Part shown: positions 28,122 through 37,282 of the stretch, one piece after another
Position numbering within the stretch: position 1 is the stretch's first letter
Layout: every line of letters starts with the position of its first letter
Source of the DNA: Persephonella sp. IF05-L8
GTDB taxonomy: Bacteria > Aquificota > Aquificia > Aquificales > Hydrogenothermaceae
Assembly (NCBI RefSeq): GCF_000703045.1
Contig: NZ_JNLJ01000001.1
Coordinates: 62,001-126,000 of the forward strand
Reading direction: 5' to 3'
Length of the DNA: 64,000 nt
Position numbers and translations under genes: made by a program
The notes under the pieces: generated by a model
The model's input: the letters and a program-made list of their open reading frames with translations, nothing else
What the model was told of the DNA's origin: nothing
Databases searched by the model: none

Positions 28122-29779
28122 TAGAGATAATAGTTGGAGTTTCTGCTTTAGCAGTAGGAGGTGCTGCAGGATTTGCAGCATGTAAGACAACTGTAGGAAA
28201 AGCATTACAGGAAAAAGAGAAAGAAGCAGAAAAAATAATTGCTGAAAAAAATAGAATTGAAGAGGAAGCCAGAAGAAAAGCTGAAGAAATTATCAGACAG
28301 GCAGAAAAAGAGGCGAGAATAAAAGCCAGAGAGATTGAGAATGAAGCCCTGCAATTGAAAAAAGAACAGGAGATTATTATTGAAAAAGAAATTCTCAAGA
28401 GAAAACAACAACTTGAAGAAGAGCTTAAGAAAGAGAAAGAAGAACTTCAAAATCTTGAAAAAACCCTTATGACAAGGGAAGCACAGCTTGAGAAAAGAAT
28501 TGCAAGAATAGAGCACAGGGAAGAAGAACTTGAGAAAAAATGGGATGAGGTCAAAAAGTTAGAAGAAGAAATCAAGGCTATCCAGAAAGAGATTGAAGAA
28601 AAAGAACAGAAAATCAAAGCTGCAGAGGAGCAGTATATCCTTGAACTGCAAAGAATTGCCTCTATGACAAAAGAAGAAGCCAGAGAAGAGCTTATGAAAA
28701 AAGTTGAAGAAGAAGCAAGATTAGAAGCTGCCAAACTGATGAAAGAGATAGAAGAAGAAGCAAGAAAAGAGGCCGAAAAAGAGGCAAAATGGAACCTGGT
28801 AACAGCCATCCAGAGACTTGCTCCAGAAATTACAACCTCATACACCATTTCTGTGGTAGACCTGCCTTCCAACGACCTGAAAGGTAGAATTATCGGAAGA
28901 GAAGGTAGAAATATCAGAGCATTTGAGATGGAAACAGGAGTTGACCTGATTATTGATGATACCCCTGATATCGTTACAATTTCATCATTTGACCCTCTCA
29001 GAAGGGAAATAGCAAAGGAATCCCTTGAGAGATTAATAGCAGACGGAAGAATACATCCAGGAAGAATTGAAGAAGTAGTATCTAAAGTTAAAGAAGAAAT
29101 GGAAGCCAAAGTCAGAAAACTTGGTGAGGAAACATGTCTTGAGCTTGGATTTACAGATGTCCATCCTGAACTTTATTACTACATAGGAAAACTTTATTAC
29201 AGAACATCCTATACACAAAACGTCCTGCTGCATACAAAAGAAGTTGCATACCTTGCAGGAATGATGGCTGCTGAACTGGGGCTTGATGAAAAAGCAGCCA
29301 GAAGAGGTGGTTTAATGCATGATATTGGAAAGTCCATCTCCCACGAGGTAGGAGGTTCCCACTCAAAAGTTGGTGCAGAGCTTGCAAAAAGATATGGAGA
29401 GCCTGATGTTGTTATAAACGCAATCCTTTACCACCACAATGACGAACCTGCAAGATATCCAGAAGCTGTTCTTGTAGCTGCTGCAGATGCATTATCAGCA
29501 GCCAGACCAGGAGCAAGAAGAGAAGCACTCCAGTCTTATATCAACAGACTGGAAAAAATTGAAGCTATTGTTAACTCATTTGAAAATGTTGAAAAATCAT
29601 TTGCTATACAGGCAGGTAGAGAGGTTAGAATTATCGTAAATGCAGAGAAACTATCAGATGAAGAGGCATATCTCCTGACAAAAGAAATCGCAAAAAGAAT
29701 TGAAAAAGAAGTAGAGTTCCCAGGACAAATCAAGGTAACAACCATAAGAGAATCAAGATTTGTAGAAGTTGCCAAGTAA
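28118..29779 (+). CDS. rny: ribonuclease Y
   Basis: 553 aa. One N-terminal membrane helix (about 3-22), a very long charged coiled coil (about 30-215), a KH RNA-binding domain (GRIIGREGRNIRAFE, about 250-265) and an HD metal-dependent nuclease domain (RGGLMHDIGKSISHE, about 390-410). RNase Y begins mRNA decay at the inner membrane. The ATG overlaps the fau stop and AAGGAGGAAG lies before it. A ymdB-like phosphodiesterase gene, the usual neighbour in Firmicutes, follows after amt. Confidence 0.97.
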   Translation: MIEIIVGVSALAVGGAAGFAACKTTVGKALQEKEKEAEKIIAEKNRIEEEARRKAEEIIRQAEKEARIKAREIENEALQLKKEQEIIIEKEILKRKQQLEEELKKEKEELQNLEKTLMTREAQLEKRIARIEHREEELEKKWDEVKKLEEEIKAIQKEIEEKEQKIKAAEEQYILELQRIASMTKEEAREELMKKVEEEARLEAAKLMKEIEEEARKEAEKEAKWNLVTAIQRLAPEITTSYTISVVDLPSNDLKGRIIGREGRNIRAFEMETGVDLIIDDTPDIVTISSFDPLRREIAKESLERLIADGRIHPGRIEEVVSKVKEEMEAKVRKLGEETCLELGFTDVHPELYYYIGKLYYRTSYTQNVLLHTKEVAYLAGMMAAELGLDEKAARRGGLMHDIGKSISHEVGGSHSKVGAELAKRYGEPDVVINAILYHHNDEPARYPEAVLVAAADALSAARPGARREALQSYINRLEKIEAIVNSFENVEKSFAIQAGREVRIIVNAEKLSDEEAYLLTKEIAKRIEKEVEFPGQIKVTTIRESRFVEVAK

Positions 29780-29786
29780 TCAGTTT

Positions 29787-29817
29787 AAAGGGGCTATATA
29801 TTAGCCCCTTTCTTTAT
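29787..29817 (+). terminator. intrinsic terminator after rny
   Basis: AAAGGGGCTA (29787-29796) pairs fully with TAGCCCCTTT (29802-29811) around a five-base loop, followed by CTTTATTTC. It lies eight bases after the rny stop and separates the pheST-fau-rny series from amt. Confidence 0.85.
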
Positions 29818-29890
29818 TTCCTCCTTCTCATCTTTTGATTTATAATTTTCAGGTTATCCTCATAAATAATAAGGTTAGGAGGAGCAAAAA

Positions 29891-31117
29891 ATGAAAATTA
29901 CCCCTGCAGATAATGTCTGGATTTTAGTTTCTACAGCCCTTGTTTTATTAATGTCTATTCCGGGACTTGCTGTATTTTATGGAGGTCTCACCAGAACAAA
30001 GAGTATCTTGAACACTATAATGATGGTTTTTGCAACATTTGGTGTTATTAGTCTGCTCTGGATTTTATTTGGATATTCTTTAACATTTGGAAATGATATT
30101 GGTGGCATAATAGGAAATCTACAGTATTTCCTATTATCAGGAATAAAACCTTCTGACCCTGCACCTGCAGCAGAAAATCTTTACCATTATTTATTTATAT
30201 TCTTCCAGATGACATTTGCAGCAATTACTGTTGCCCTTATGGCAGGTGCCTTTATTGAAAGAATGAAATTTTCTGCATGGCTGCTTGTATCTGCATTATG
30301 GGGAATATTCGTTTATTTCCCTGTAGCCCACTGGATTTGGGGTGGTGGATGGCTATCCAACGTAGGAACACTGGATTTTGCAGGTGGTCTGGTTGTTCAT
30401 GAAACATCAGGACTTGGTGCACTGGTTGGGGCATTTATATTAGGTAAAAGGAAAGAGCCTATAATGCTGCCTGCCAACCTTGCCCTTGTTGCAATAGGAA
30501 CAGGTCTTTTATGGTTTGGATGGTTTGGATTTAACGGTGGTTCTGCACTTGGAATGTCAGCACAGGCTGTATCGGCAGCATTTACAACTTCTATTGCTGC
30601 ATTTATGGGCGGATTAACCTGGACGTTCCTTGAGTGGATATTATTCAAAAAACCGACATCCCTGGGATTATTTACAGGAATAATTGCAGGGCTTGCAACA
30701 ATAACCCCTGCTTCAGGCTTTGTTGACCTTGGAGCAGCTTTAATTATCGGAATTCTTGCAGGTATTGTATGTTTTATAGCTGTTGTATATGTTAAAAATA
30801 AAGTTGGCTACGATGACTCTCTGGACGTTTTCGGTGTTCACGGTGTAGGTGGAATGCTTGGGGCTTTATTACTTGCTGTATTTGCAAATCCAGATATAGC
30901 TGATGTTGCCGGAATTATTTATGGAAGTGCTTCACAATTAATGCCACAGATAATTGGTATTATCGCTGTGGGTATTTATACAATCATTGTTTCTGCAATC
31001 ATATTCAAATTAGTTGATATTATTGTTGGTCTTAGAGTTCCTAAAGATTATGAAATAGAAGGACTTGATGAAAGAATTCATGGTGAAAGGGTTATGAACG
31101 AACCAATAAAGTTTTAG
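29891..31117 (+). CDS. amt: ammonium transporter, first copy
   Basis: 408 aa Amt/Mep/Rh channel with eleven expected membrane helices and no signal peptide. Family signatures: the start NVWILVSTALVLLMSIPGL, FYGGLTRTKSIL, the GGLVVHETSGLGALVGA pore segment and DVFGVHGVGGMLGALL (pore histidines). It brings in ammonium. Unlike the second copy near glnB it has no adjacent PII gene and sits between rny and ymdB. Strong Shine-Dalgarno TTAGGAGG. A T-rich tract and TATAAT-like words upstream suggest its own promoter. Confidence 0.96.
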   Translation: MKITPADNVWILVSTALVLLMSIPGLAVFYGGLTRTKSILNTIMMVFATFGVISLLWILFGYSLTFGNDIGGIIGNLQYFLLSGIKPSDPAPAAENLYHYLFIFFQMTFAAITVALMAGAFIERMKFSAWLLVSALWGIFVYFPVAHWIWGGGWLSNVGTLDFAGGLVVHETSGLGALVGAFILGKRKEPIMLPANLALVAIGTGLLWFGWFGFNGGSALGMSAQAVSAAFTTSIAAFMGGLTWTFLEWILFKKPTSLGLFTGIIAGLATITPASGFVDLGAALIIGILAGIVCFIAVVYVKNKVGYDDSLDVFGVHGVGGMLGALLLAVFANPDIADVAGIIYGSASQLMPQIIGIIAVGIYTIIVSAIIFKLVDIIVGLRVPKDYEIEGLDERIHGERVMNEPIKF

Positions 31118-31130
31118 GTAAGGAAGGAAA

Positions 31131-31904
31131 ATGAAATTTTTATGTATTGGCGATGTTATTGGAAGAACAGGGAGAAATGCCTTAAAGCGTTTTCTCCCTG
31201 AAGTTAGAGAAAAATATCAGCCGGATTTTATAGTTTTAAATGGAGAAAATGCTGCAGGTGGTTTTGGTTTAACCAAAAAGGTTTATGATGAACTTCTATC
31301 TATGGGAATTGATGTAATAACTTCAGGAAATCATATATTTGACAAAAAAGAGATTACCCAGTTTATTGACCAGGAAGAAAAACTTTTAAGACCTGCAAAC
31401 TACCCTCCCCAGGCACTTGGTAGAGGATACGGTATTTACGAAAAAAATGGCAAAAAGATAGCAGTTATAAATCTGATGGGAAGGGTTTTTATGGGAATAT
31501 CCCTTGATTGTCCATTTAGAAAGTTTGATGAGATTTATGAAAAAATTAAAGAGGAAGTTGATTACATAATCGTGGATTTTCACGCAGAAGCAACTTCAGA
31601 AAAAACAGCCTTTGGATATTATGTTGATGGTAGGGCAGATATTGTTTTCGGAACCCATTCCCATGTGGCTACTGCCGATGAGATGATACTTCCAAAAGGA
31701 ACAGCTTATATAACAGATGTTGGTCTTACAGGGCCTAAATATTCTGTAATAGGGATGAAAATTGAAGAACCTATCCAAAAATTCATAACAGGAATGCCTG
31801 TTAAATATGATGTAGCAAAAGGAGCTTTAATATTTCAGGCAATATTTGTTAAAAAGACAGAAGAAAAAACCGAAATTATAAGACTAAAGTTTGAAGAGGA
31901 GTGA
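31131..31904 (+). CDS. YmdB-like metallophosphoesterase (cyclic nucleotide phosphodiesterase)
   Basis: 257 aa of the TIGR00282/YmdB family. The start KFLCIGDVIGRTGRNALKRF, LNGENAAGGFGLT, TSGNHIFDKKEI and VFGTHSHVATADE give the di-metal ligands (Asp, Asn, two His). Homologs cut 2',3'-cyclic AMP and affect RNA turnover and surface growth in Bacillus, where the gene follows rny. Here rny is also close, with amt between. It is 13 bases after amt on the same strand, so co-transcription is likely. Confidence 0.92.
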   Translation: MKFLCIGDVIGRTGRNALKRFLPEVREKYQPDFIVLNGENAAGGFGLTKKVYDELLSMGIDVITSGNHIFDKKEITQFIDQEEKLLRPANYPPQALGRGYGIYEKNGKKIAVINLMGRVFMGISLDCPFRKFDEIYEKIKEEVDYIIVDFHAEATSEKTAFGYYVDGRADIVFGTHSHVATADEMILPKGTAYITDVGLTGPKYSVIGMKIEEPIQKFITGMPVKYDVAKGALIFQAIFVKKTEEKTEIIRLKFEEE

Positions 31905-31911
31905 AAAGAGC

Positions 31912-33078
31912 ATGGCTTTTTCTGGGGAATTCTATCTCACAAAAGTTCCTATACTGGATAAACATAAAAAAATCTTTGCTTATTTCCTGTCTATAAAAGA
32001 TTATGAAGATAAATCTGTATCTGTAAAAGAACTGGCAGACATTCTTGTTCACACCGACCTAAAAAAACTTTCAGGAAGTTATCCTGTATTTTTAAAAGTT
32101 GAACCTGAGATACTTACACATGATATTTTAGATTATATTCCTGCAGACCAGATTATATTTATACTGGATATATCTAATTTAAATAATGAATTAATAACCA
32201 TTATTGAAGAGCTTAAGAAGGATTTCTTCAGATTTTCATTTAGATATAATGCTTCTTTTGAAAAAATCAAAAACCTTGCTGACTACATATTTGCCAGTAT
32301 AAAGGATATAAATTCCCAGGTTTATATGTTAAAGGACAAAACTATAATCACAGACGTATATTCTATGGAAGAGTTTAACAACCTTGTAAATGAAGGCTTC
32401 AAATATTTTAAAGGAGACTTTATATTCAAACCTGCAACTATTGTTGAGAAAAAGATAAATCCTTCAAAACTTGCTGTAATGGAACTTTTTACAAAGGTAA
32501 GGGAAAATTTTAATCCTAAAGAGATAGAAGAATTAATCAAAAGAAATCCTGATTTAAGCATTAGTCTCTTAAGATATGTTAACTCTGCTGCTTTTAGCTT
32601 CCGTAGTAAGATTACTTCTATCAGGCATGCAATATCAATACTTGGTCAAAGGAACTTACTCCAGTGGTTATTACTATTTCTATATAGGGCAGGTGAGAAT
32701 GAGCCTTTTGCAGAAACATTACTGGAGGTTTCTGCAGAAAGGGGAAAAACTATGGAAATTCTCGCTCAACAAATAAATCTTTCGGATGAAGAAACTGAAA
32801 AAGCCTTTCTGGTAGGAATACTATCCCTTGTTGATAAGTTGATTGGTGTACCCCCTGAAAAATTAGGTAAAGAGTTAAATCTGGATGAAGAAATCATTAA
32901 CGCCATTTCTAAAAAAGAAGGAGTTTTAGGAGAACTATTATTTATAGTCGAAAAAACAGAAGAAGGAAGAATAGGAGAGGCCTCAGATATCATTGAAAAA
33001 TTAGGCCTCCAACTGAATGATGTTATGTCTGCCCAGCTAAAAGCATTCGCCTGGTTTGAAGAGGTCAATTTGGTTTAA
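31912..33078 (+). CDS. EAL-HDOD signalling protein with degenerate EAL domain
   Basis: 388 aa from the ATG of MAFSGEF (AGAGGAG 12 bases before; the preceding gene ends eight bases earlier). The N-terminal half (about 1-190) follows the EAL fold (start FYLTKVPILDKHKKIFAYF), but the EAL triad and the usual metal acids are not seen. So it likely does not cut c-di-GMP. The C-terminal HDOD domain (about 195-385) shows the IEELIKRNPDLSISLLRYVNSAAFS core and ISILGQRNLLQWL. Such YuxH-like proteins act as signalling adaptors. The TAA shares TTAA with the stop of convergent metH. Confidence 0.87.
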   Translation: MAFSGEFYLTKVPILDKHKKIFAYFLSIKDYEDKSVSVKELADILVHTDLKKLSGSYPVFLKVEPEILTHDILDYIPADQIIFILDISNLNNELITIIEELKKDFFRFSFRYNASFEKIKNLADYIFASIKDINSQVYMLKDKTIITDVYSMEEFNNLVNEGFKYFKGDFIFKPATIVEKKINPSKLAVMELFTKVRENFNPKEIEELIKRNPDLSISLLRYVNSAAFSFRSKITSIRHAISILGQRNLLQWLLLFLYRAGENEPFAETLLEVSAERGKTMEILAQQINLSDEETEKAFLVGILSLVDKLIGVPPEKLGKELNLDEEIINAISKKEGVLGELLFIVEKTEEGRIGEASDIIEKLGLQLNDVMSAQLKAFAWFEEVNLV

Positions 33079-36000
33079 ACTGCAAAATAAGTTGCCTCTG
33101 GGTGATAGACTACTATTGCGTCTGTTGATTGCTCTGGGACTATCAGATAGTTTTCTGTAAGGGTTATACCCAGTTCTTCAGGTTTCAGGAGTTTAAATAT
33201 TTTTTCATTCAGGCTAAGGTCTGGGCATGCTGGATATCCAGGGGAGTATCTGGCTCCCTGATATTTTCTGACTTGCCAGTTTACATCCTCAAGGCTTTCT
33301 CCTTCATTTTTTGCTATTCGAAGCTCTATTCTAATTTGCTTGTGAACTATCTCTGCCAGTGCTTCTGCAAGTTCTACACCAAGACCATGAATAAGATGGT
33401 ATTCCTTGTATTTTCCTTCCTTGAAAAGCTGGTTTTCATACTCAGACAGCTTATCACCTGCAGAAACTACTGTAAAAGCCACAACATCATGCCTGTCATT
33501 GTGGAAATAATCTGCAAGACATCTGTAAGGTGGTTTCGTTGAACGGGGGAAGTTCATAACAAGCTCTGCAGTGCCTATTATATTCTCAAGGGGTTCTCTA
33601 TTTGCATCCTCATCCTTTTGCCAGCCTTCTGTTTCAGGGAAGATAAGCAGAGAGCACTCTCTATTTTCCCCATTTTCCTCAGGGAAATCAGACCTACAAG
33701 GCCAGTATCCATATATGATTTTTGGCTGGAATATATTTTCTTCTATCAGCAGTTTTTTCAATCTTTCAAATGTTGGAAGTATCTCCTCTTTTTTCAACTT
33801 TTCATACTCTTCTTTTGTTTTTCCAGACCTTGTGTATCCCCATGCTCTTTTGAACAGCCCACCTTTGTTTATCCATTCAAAAGCAAGTTCCTGTATATAC
33901 CTGTAAAGCTTTCTATCTTCCATTTCAGGATAAATCCATACCTTCCTTCCCCAGAATGGAGGAACAGGAACAGGAACGCTTCTATCTGGCATTTTAATCT
34001 GGCTTATTGGAGGTATTTTGACTTCTTCTTTTGGTTCTTTCAGTTTCTCTTCTATCTCTTCTTCCTCTTTGTCATAACCAAGGTCTGTATCAAGGGGAGA
34101 AACACCATCCCATTTTTCAATTCTTGTCATTGCCTCAATACCATCAAAGGCATCTCTGCAGTAAAAAATTGGACCATCATAGATAGGTCTGCAGTATTCA
34201 TCAACAAAGGCTTTGTTCAGGGCAGCTCCTCCAAGGAGGACAGGGACTTTCAGTCCTCTTTTTTGCATTTCTTCAAGGTTGTTTTTCATCTCAAGGGTGG
34301 ATTTTACAAGAAGACCACTCATCCCAATAGCATCTGCATTATGCTCTTCATAAGCTTTCAGGAACTCCTCAAGTTCAACTTTTATCCCAATATTCACAAC
34401 CTTAAATCCATTGTTTGTCAGGATAATATCAACAAGGTTTTTCCCAACATCATGAACATCCCCTTTAACTGTTCCAAGAATAAGGGTCGTCTGTTTATCT
34501 TTTTTCTTTTTAGGTAGATACTGGTTTAGATAATCAACAGCAGCTTTCATAGCCTCAGCAGACTGGAGAACAAAAGGAAGCTGCATTTTTCCTTCACCAA
34601 ACAGGTCTCCTACAACCTTCATTGCATCAATCAGGATTTCATTAATGATTTTTTCAGGAGGTATTGTATGTCTTGCCTCTTCAACAGCCTGTATTAGTTT
34701 GTCTTTTTCTCCATCTATAAGGATTTTTTTAATCCTTTCTTCAATAGGTAGTTTCTTCAACTCATCTTCTTCAGCTTTTAAGTCCCTGTCTTTTGCATTT
34801 GAAAAATGCTGTATAAATTTGAATAGCGGGTCTTCTCCATTTTCCCACTTATTGAAAAGCAGATTTTCGCATACCTTTCTGTCTTCCTCTGATATTTTGT
34901 GATAAGGGATTAGATGTTTAGGGTTTACTATTGCCATTGTAAGACCGGCTTCAACACAGTGATGGAGAAAAACAGAATTCAGATACTTCCTTGCTGTCAT
35001 ATCAAGGCCAAAGGAAATATTTGATATTCCAAGAACAAATCCAACCTCTGGATATCTTCTCCTGATTTCCTTAATAGCTTCTATTGTCTGGATAGCTGCA
35101 TCTCTGTATTCCTCATCTCCGGAACCTACAGTAAAGGTAAGAACATCAAAAACAAGGTCTTCCGGGTGCAAACCGTGTTTTTCTGTTGCCAACCTATACA
35201 TCCTTTCTGCAACTTCAACTTTTCTTTCTTTTGTTTTTGCCATTCCCTTTTCATCTATTGTAAGAAGGACAACTGCTGCTCCGTATCTTTTTGCCAGCTG
35301 GCAGACCTTATTGAATTTTTCCTCTCCATCTTCAAGGTTTGCAGAGTTCAGGATAGGTCTTCCACCTATTAGCTTAAGGGCTGTTTCCAGTGCCGGTGGC
35401 TGTGTACTGTCAGGCATAAGTGGAATAGGGATTTTTTCATTAAACCTGCTTATCACCTCTTTCATATCTTTTATTTCATCTCTACCTGCAAAGTTTACAG
35501 AAACATCAAGGGCATGGGCTCCTGCTTTCACCTGCTCCTGTGCTATGGACAAAATAGCATCATAGTTTTCTTCCAAAAGCAGCTCACGGAATTTTTTAGA
35601 ACCTGTTGCATTAGTCCTTTCTCCTACCAGAAACGGAGGAGGCTCCTGTTTTAAAGGCTGTATGCCGTATAGAGAGGCTAAAGCTCTTGGCTGTTTTCCT
35701 TTAGGAGGTTTTGGTTTTCTTCCTGCTACCTTGTCAGCAAGGGCTTTTATATGGGTAGGGGTTGTTCCACAACATCCACCTACAATAGCAACACCGTCTA
35801 TATCTAAAAATCTGCTTTCCTTTTCTGCAAACTCTTCAGCTCCCATGGGGTAGTATGTATGACCACCTCTGTTTTCTGGCAGACCTGCGTTTGAGTGTAT
35901 AGAAATAGGCTTTGGCCAGACCTCCGAAAGTTTTTTTAGATGCTGTTCTATCTGGTCTGGTCCTGTTCCACAGTTAAACCCAAGGGATAAAATATCAAAA

Positions 36001-36635
36001 GGCTCCATAATAACAGCAAGGGTCTGGGCATCTGTCCCAATAAGCATTGTCCCAGAAAGCTCAATGGTGGCTGAAACCATAACAGGAATATCTTTCCCTT
36101 CTTCTTTTGCTGCGTCCTGAACAGCATGTAAAGCAGCCTTTATCTGCAATGGGTCTTGAAATGTTTCAAGCAGGAATACATCAACACCACCGTGTATAAG
36201 ACCTTTTGCTGCTATTTTGTATCCTTCATACATCTCATCGTAGTGGATATGTCCAAGGGAAGGTAGTTTTGTTCCGGGTCCCAACGAACCTGCAACAAAT
36301 CGTGGTTTTTCAGGGGTTGAGTATTTATCACATACCTGTCTTACAAGCTCAGCTCCAGCTTTTGCAAGTTCATAGGCTCTATCTGGAATATCATACTCTT
36401 CTAAAACCCATGGTAAAGCCCCAAATGTGTTTGTTTTTATAAGGTCTGCCCCTGCCTGTGCATACTTTTCGTGGATAGAACGGATTATGTCAGGGGCTCC
36501 TACATTTAAAACCTCATTACAGCCCACTTTTCCCTGCCATGCATCCATGGGAACAATCATAGACTGTATCATTGTTCCCATAGCACCATCTATAACAAGA
36601 ACCTTTTCTTTTATAAGCTGTCTTAAATCTGCCAT
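33075..36635 (-). CDS. metH: cobalamin-dependent methionine synthase
   Basis: 1186 aa, full four-module MetH. It moves methyl from 5-methyl-THF to homocysteine. Homocysteine domain (about 1-320) with the zinc cysteines in VGGCCGTTPTH and an upstream Cys in GFNCGTG; pterin domain (about 340-600); cobalamin domain (about 640-870) with DVHDVGKNLV, where the His is the lower B12 ligand; C-terminal SAM-dependent reactivation domain (about 930-1186) with RYSPGYPACPD. No cobalamin or SAM riboswitch is visible in the upstream region. It converges on the EAL-HDOD gene with a four-base overlap. Confidence 0.97.
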   Translation of the reverse strand: MADLRQLIKEKVLVIDGAMGTMIQSMIVPMDAWQGKVGCNEVLNVGAPDIIRSIHEKYAQAGADLIKTNTFGALPWVLEEYDIPDRAYELAKAGAELVRQVCDKYSTPEKPRFVAGSLGPGTKLPSLGHIHYDEMYEGYKIAAKGLIHGGVDVFLLETFQDPLQIKAALHAVQDAAKEEGKDIPVMVSATIELSGTMLIGTDAQTLAVIMEPFDILSLGFNCGTGPDQIEQHLKKLSEVWPKPISIHSNAGLPENRGGHTYYPMGAEEFAEKESRFLDIDGVAIVGGCCGTTPTHIKALADKVAGRKPKPPKGKQPRALASLYGIQPLKQEPPPFLVGERTNATGSKKFRELLLEENYDAILSIAQEQVKAGAHALDVSVNFAGRDEIKDMKEVISRFNEKIPIPLMPDSTQPPALETALKLIGGRPILNSANLEDGEEKFNKVCQLAKRYGAAVVLLTIDEKGMAKTKERKVEVAERMYRLATEKHGLHPEDLVFDVLTFTVGSGDEEYRDAAIQTIEAIKEIRRRYPEVGFVLGISNISFGLDMTARKYLNSVFLHHCVEAGLTMAIVNPKHLIPYHKISEEDRKVCENLLFNKWENGEDPLFKFIQHFSNAKDRDLKAEEDELKKLPIEERIKKILIDGEKDKLIQAVEEARHTIPPEKIINEILIDAMKVVGDLFGEGKMQLPFVLQSAEAMKAAVDYLNQYLPKKKKDKQTTLILGTVKGDVHDVGKNLVDIILTNNGFKVVNIGIKVELEEFLKAYEEHNADAIGMSGLLVKSTLEMKNNLEEMQKRGLKVPVLLGGAALNKAFVDEYCRPIYDGPIFYCRDAFDGIEAMTRIEKWDGVSPLDTDLGYDKEEEEIEEKLKEPKEEVKIPPISQIKMPDRSVPVPVPPFWGRKVWIYPEMEDRKLYRYIQELAFEWINKGGLFKRAWGYTRSGKTKEEYEKLKKEEILPTFERLKKLLIEENIFQPKIIYGYWPCRSDFPEENGENRECSLLIFPETEGWQKDEDANREPLENIIGTAELVMNFPRSTKPPYRCLADYFHNDRHDVVAFTVVSAGDKLSEYENQLFKEGKYKEYHLIHGLGVELAEALAEIVHKQIRIELRIAKNEGESLEDVNWQVRKYQGARYSPGYPACPDLSLNEKIFKLLKPEELGITLTENYLIVPEQSTDAIVVYHPEATYFAV

Positions 36636-36716
36636 TCCACCTACCTTTTTTAAATTTTTGGAATTAATAACTTATCAAAATTTATTGCCTTTTCACAGAG
36701 TATGATTAATTTAATA

Positions 36717-36746
36717 TTGCAAAAAAATTTAAAGCTAACATATAAT
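36717..36746 (+). promoter_or_regulatory. putative sigma-70-type promoter for the speH leader
   Basis: TTGCAA (36717-36722), an 18-base spacer and TATAAT (36741-36746). Transcription would begin near 36753, leaving a leader of about 97 bases that carries the small ORF. Divergent from metH. Confidence 0.5.
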
Positions 36747-36790
36747 ATATTGCTGCGAATTTTATTAAACCTTAAAGGAGGTTTTTTGTC

Positions 36791-36880
36791 ATGGGCAGTG
36801 GTAGCCCGACGCAATTTTTAATTGAAAAAACAAAAATGGAGGATAGAAAATGGAAAAAACCCTCGGACTGCATATCTTAG
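36791..36880 (+). CDS. putative 29-codon leader ORF upstream of and overlapping speH
   Basis: An ATG at 36791 follows a near-perfect Shine-Dalgarno AAAGGAGG by nine bases and opens a frame of 29 codons (starting MGSGSPTQFLIEKTK) that ends at TAG 36880. This is 30 bases inside speH (start 36850) in another frame. The first codons also form a short GGGC/GCCC hairpin (36793-36796 with 36804-36807). Translation of this frame would pass over the speH ribosome site (TGGAGG), so it could control speH. No homolog is recognised; coding status is inferred only from the start signals. Confidence 0.45.
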   Translation: MGSGSPTQFLIEKTKMEDRKWKKPSDCIS

Positions 36881-37251
36881 CTGACCTCTATGGAGTAGAG
36901 TTCGACAAAATTGACCATGTCGAAGATGTAAGAGAGCTCCTGGAAGGAGCAGTCAAGTATGCAGGTCTAAGTAAATTATCATCTCACTTTCACCAATTCT
37001 ATCCACATGGTGCAACAGGTGTAATCCTTCTTGAAGAATCCCACATTTCAATTCATACATGGCCAGAGCATGGCTATGCAGCTATAGATGTTTATACCTG
37101 TGGTGGAAAGGAAAAAACTTTTAAAGCAATGGAATATATCTTAAAAGTGCTTAAACCTAAGAGAGTTGATGAGAAGGTTGCAGAAAGGGGAGTAGTTCCT
37201 GTAAACGAAGCTGCAACCAATATAGAAAAGATAGAACTGGAAACAGTTTAA
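36850..37251 (+). CDS. speH: S-adenosylmethionine decarboxylase proenzyme
   Basis: 133 aa, the short bacterial class. The proenzyme cuts itself to form a pyruvoyl group and decarboxylates SAM for spermidine and longer polyamine synthesis, which matter in thermophiles. Processing site Glu63-Ser64 (LLEESHISIH), His69 and Cys84 (VYTCGG) match the known catalytic set of the Thermotoga enzyme, one residue offset. Shine-Dalgarno TGGAGG lies seven bases before the ATG. No speE is adjacent. A small ORF overlaps its start, and its stop codon lies in the loop of a terminator. Confidence 0.96.
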   Translation: MEKTLGLHILADLYGVEFDKIDHVEDVRELLEGAVKYAGLSKLSSHFHQFYPHGATGVILLEESHISIHTWPEHGYAAIDVYTCGGKEKTFKAMEYILKVLKPKRVDEKVAERGVVPVNEAATNIEKIELETV

Positions 37252-37276
37252 TACTGTTTCCTTTATATGTTTTTTA
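37239..37276 (+). terminator. intrinsic terminator spanning the speH stop
   Basis: GGAAACAGT (37239-37247) pairs exactly with ACTGTTTCC (37253-37261) around the loop TTAAT, followed by TTTATATGTTTTTT. The speH TAA (37249-37251) is in the loop, so the last codons of speH form the 5' arm. Confidence 0.75.
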
Positions 37277-37282
37277 TATGAA

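Noticed and set aside
28447-29109. 220-codon Ser-rich open frame opposite rny
   Set aside because: Complement of the repetitive coiled-coil codons; composition is an artefact of the rny sequence.
33618-34517. 299-codon open frame on plus strand inside metH
   Set aside because: It lies wholly inside a clear metH, has an odd Phe/Ser-rich composition and no supported start; it is a shadow frame.
36636-36790. SAM or cobalamin riboswitch before metH
   Set aside because: The minus-strand upstream region is short and AT-rich with no conserved riboswitch core or strong stems.
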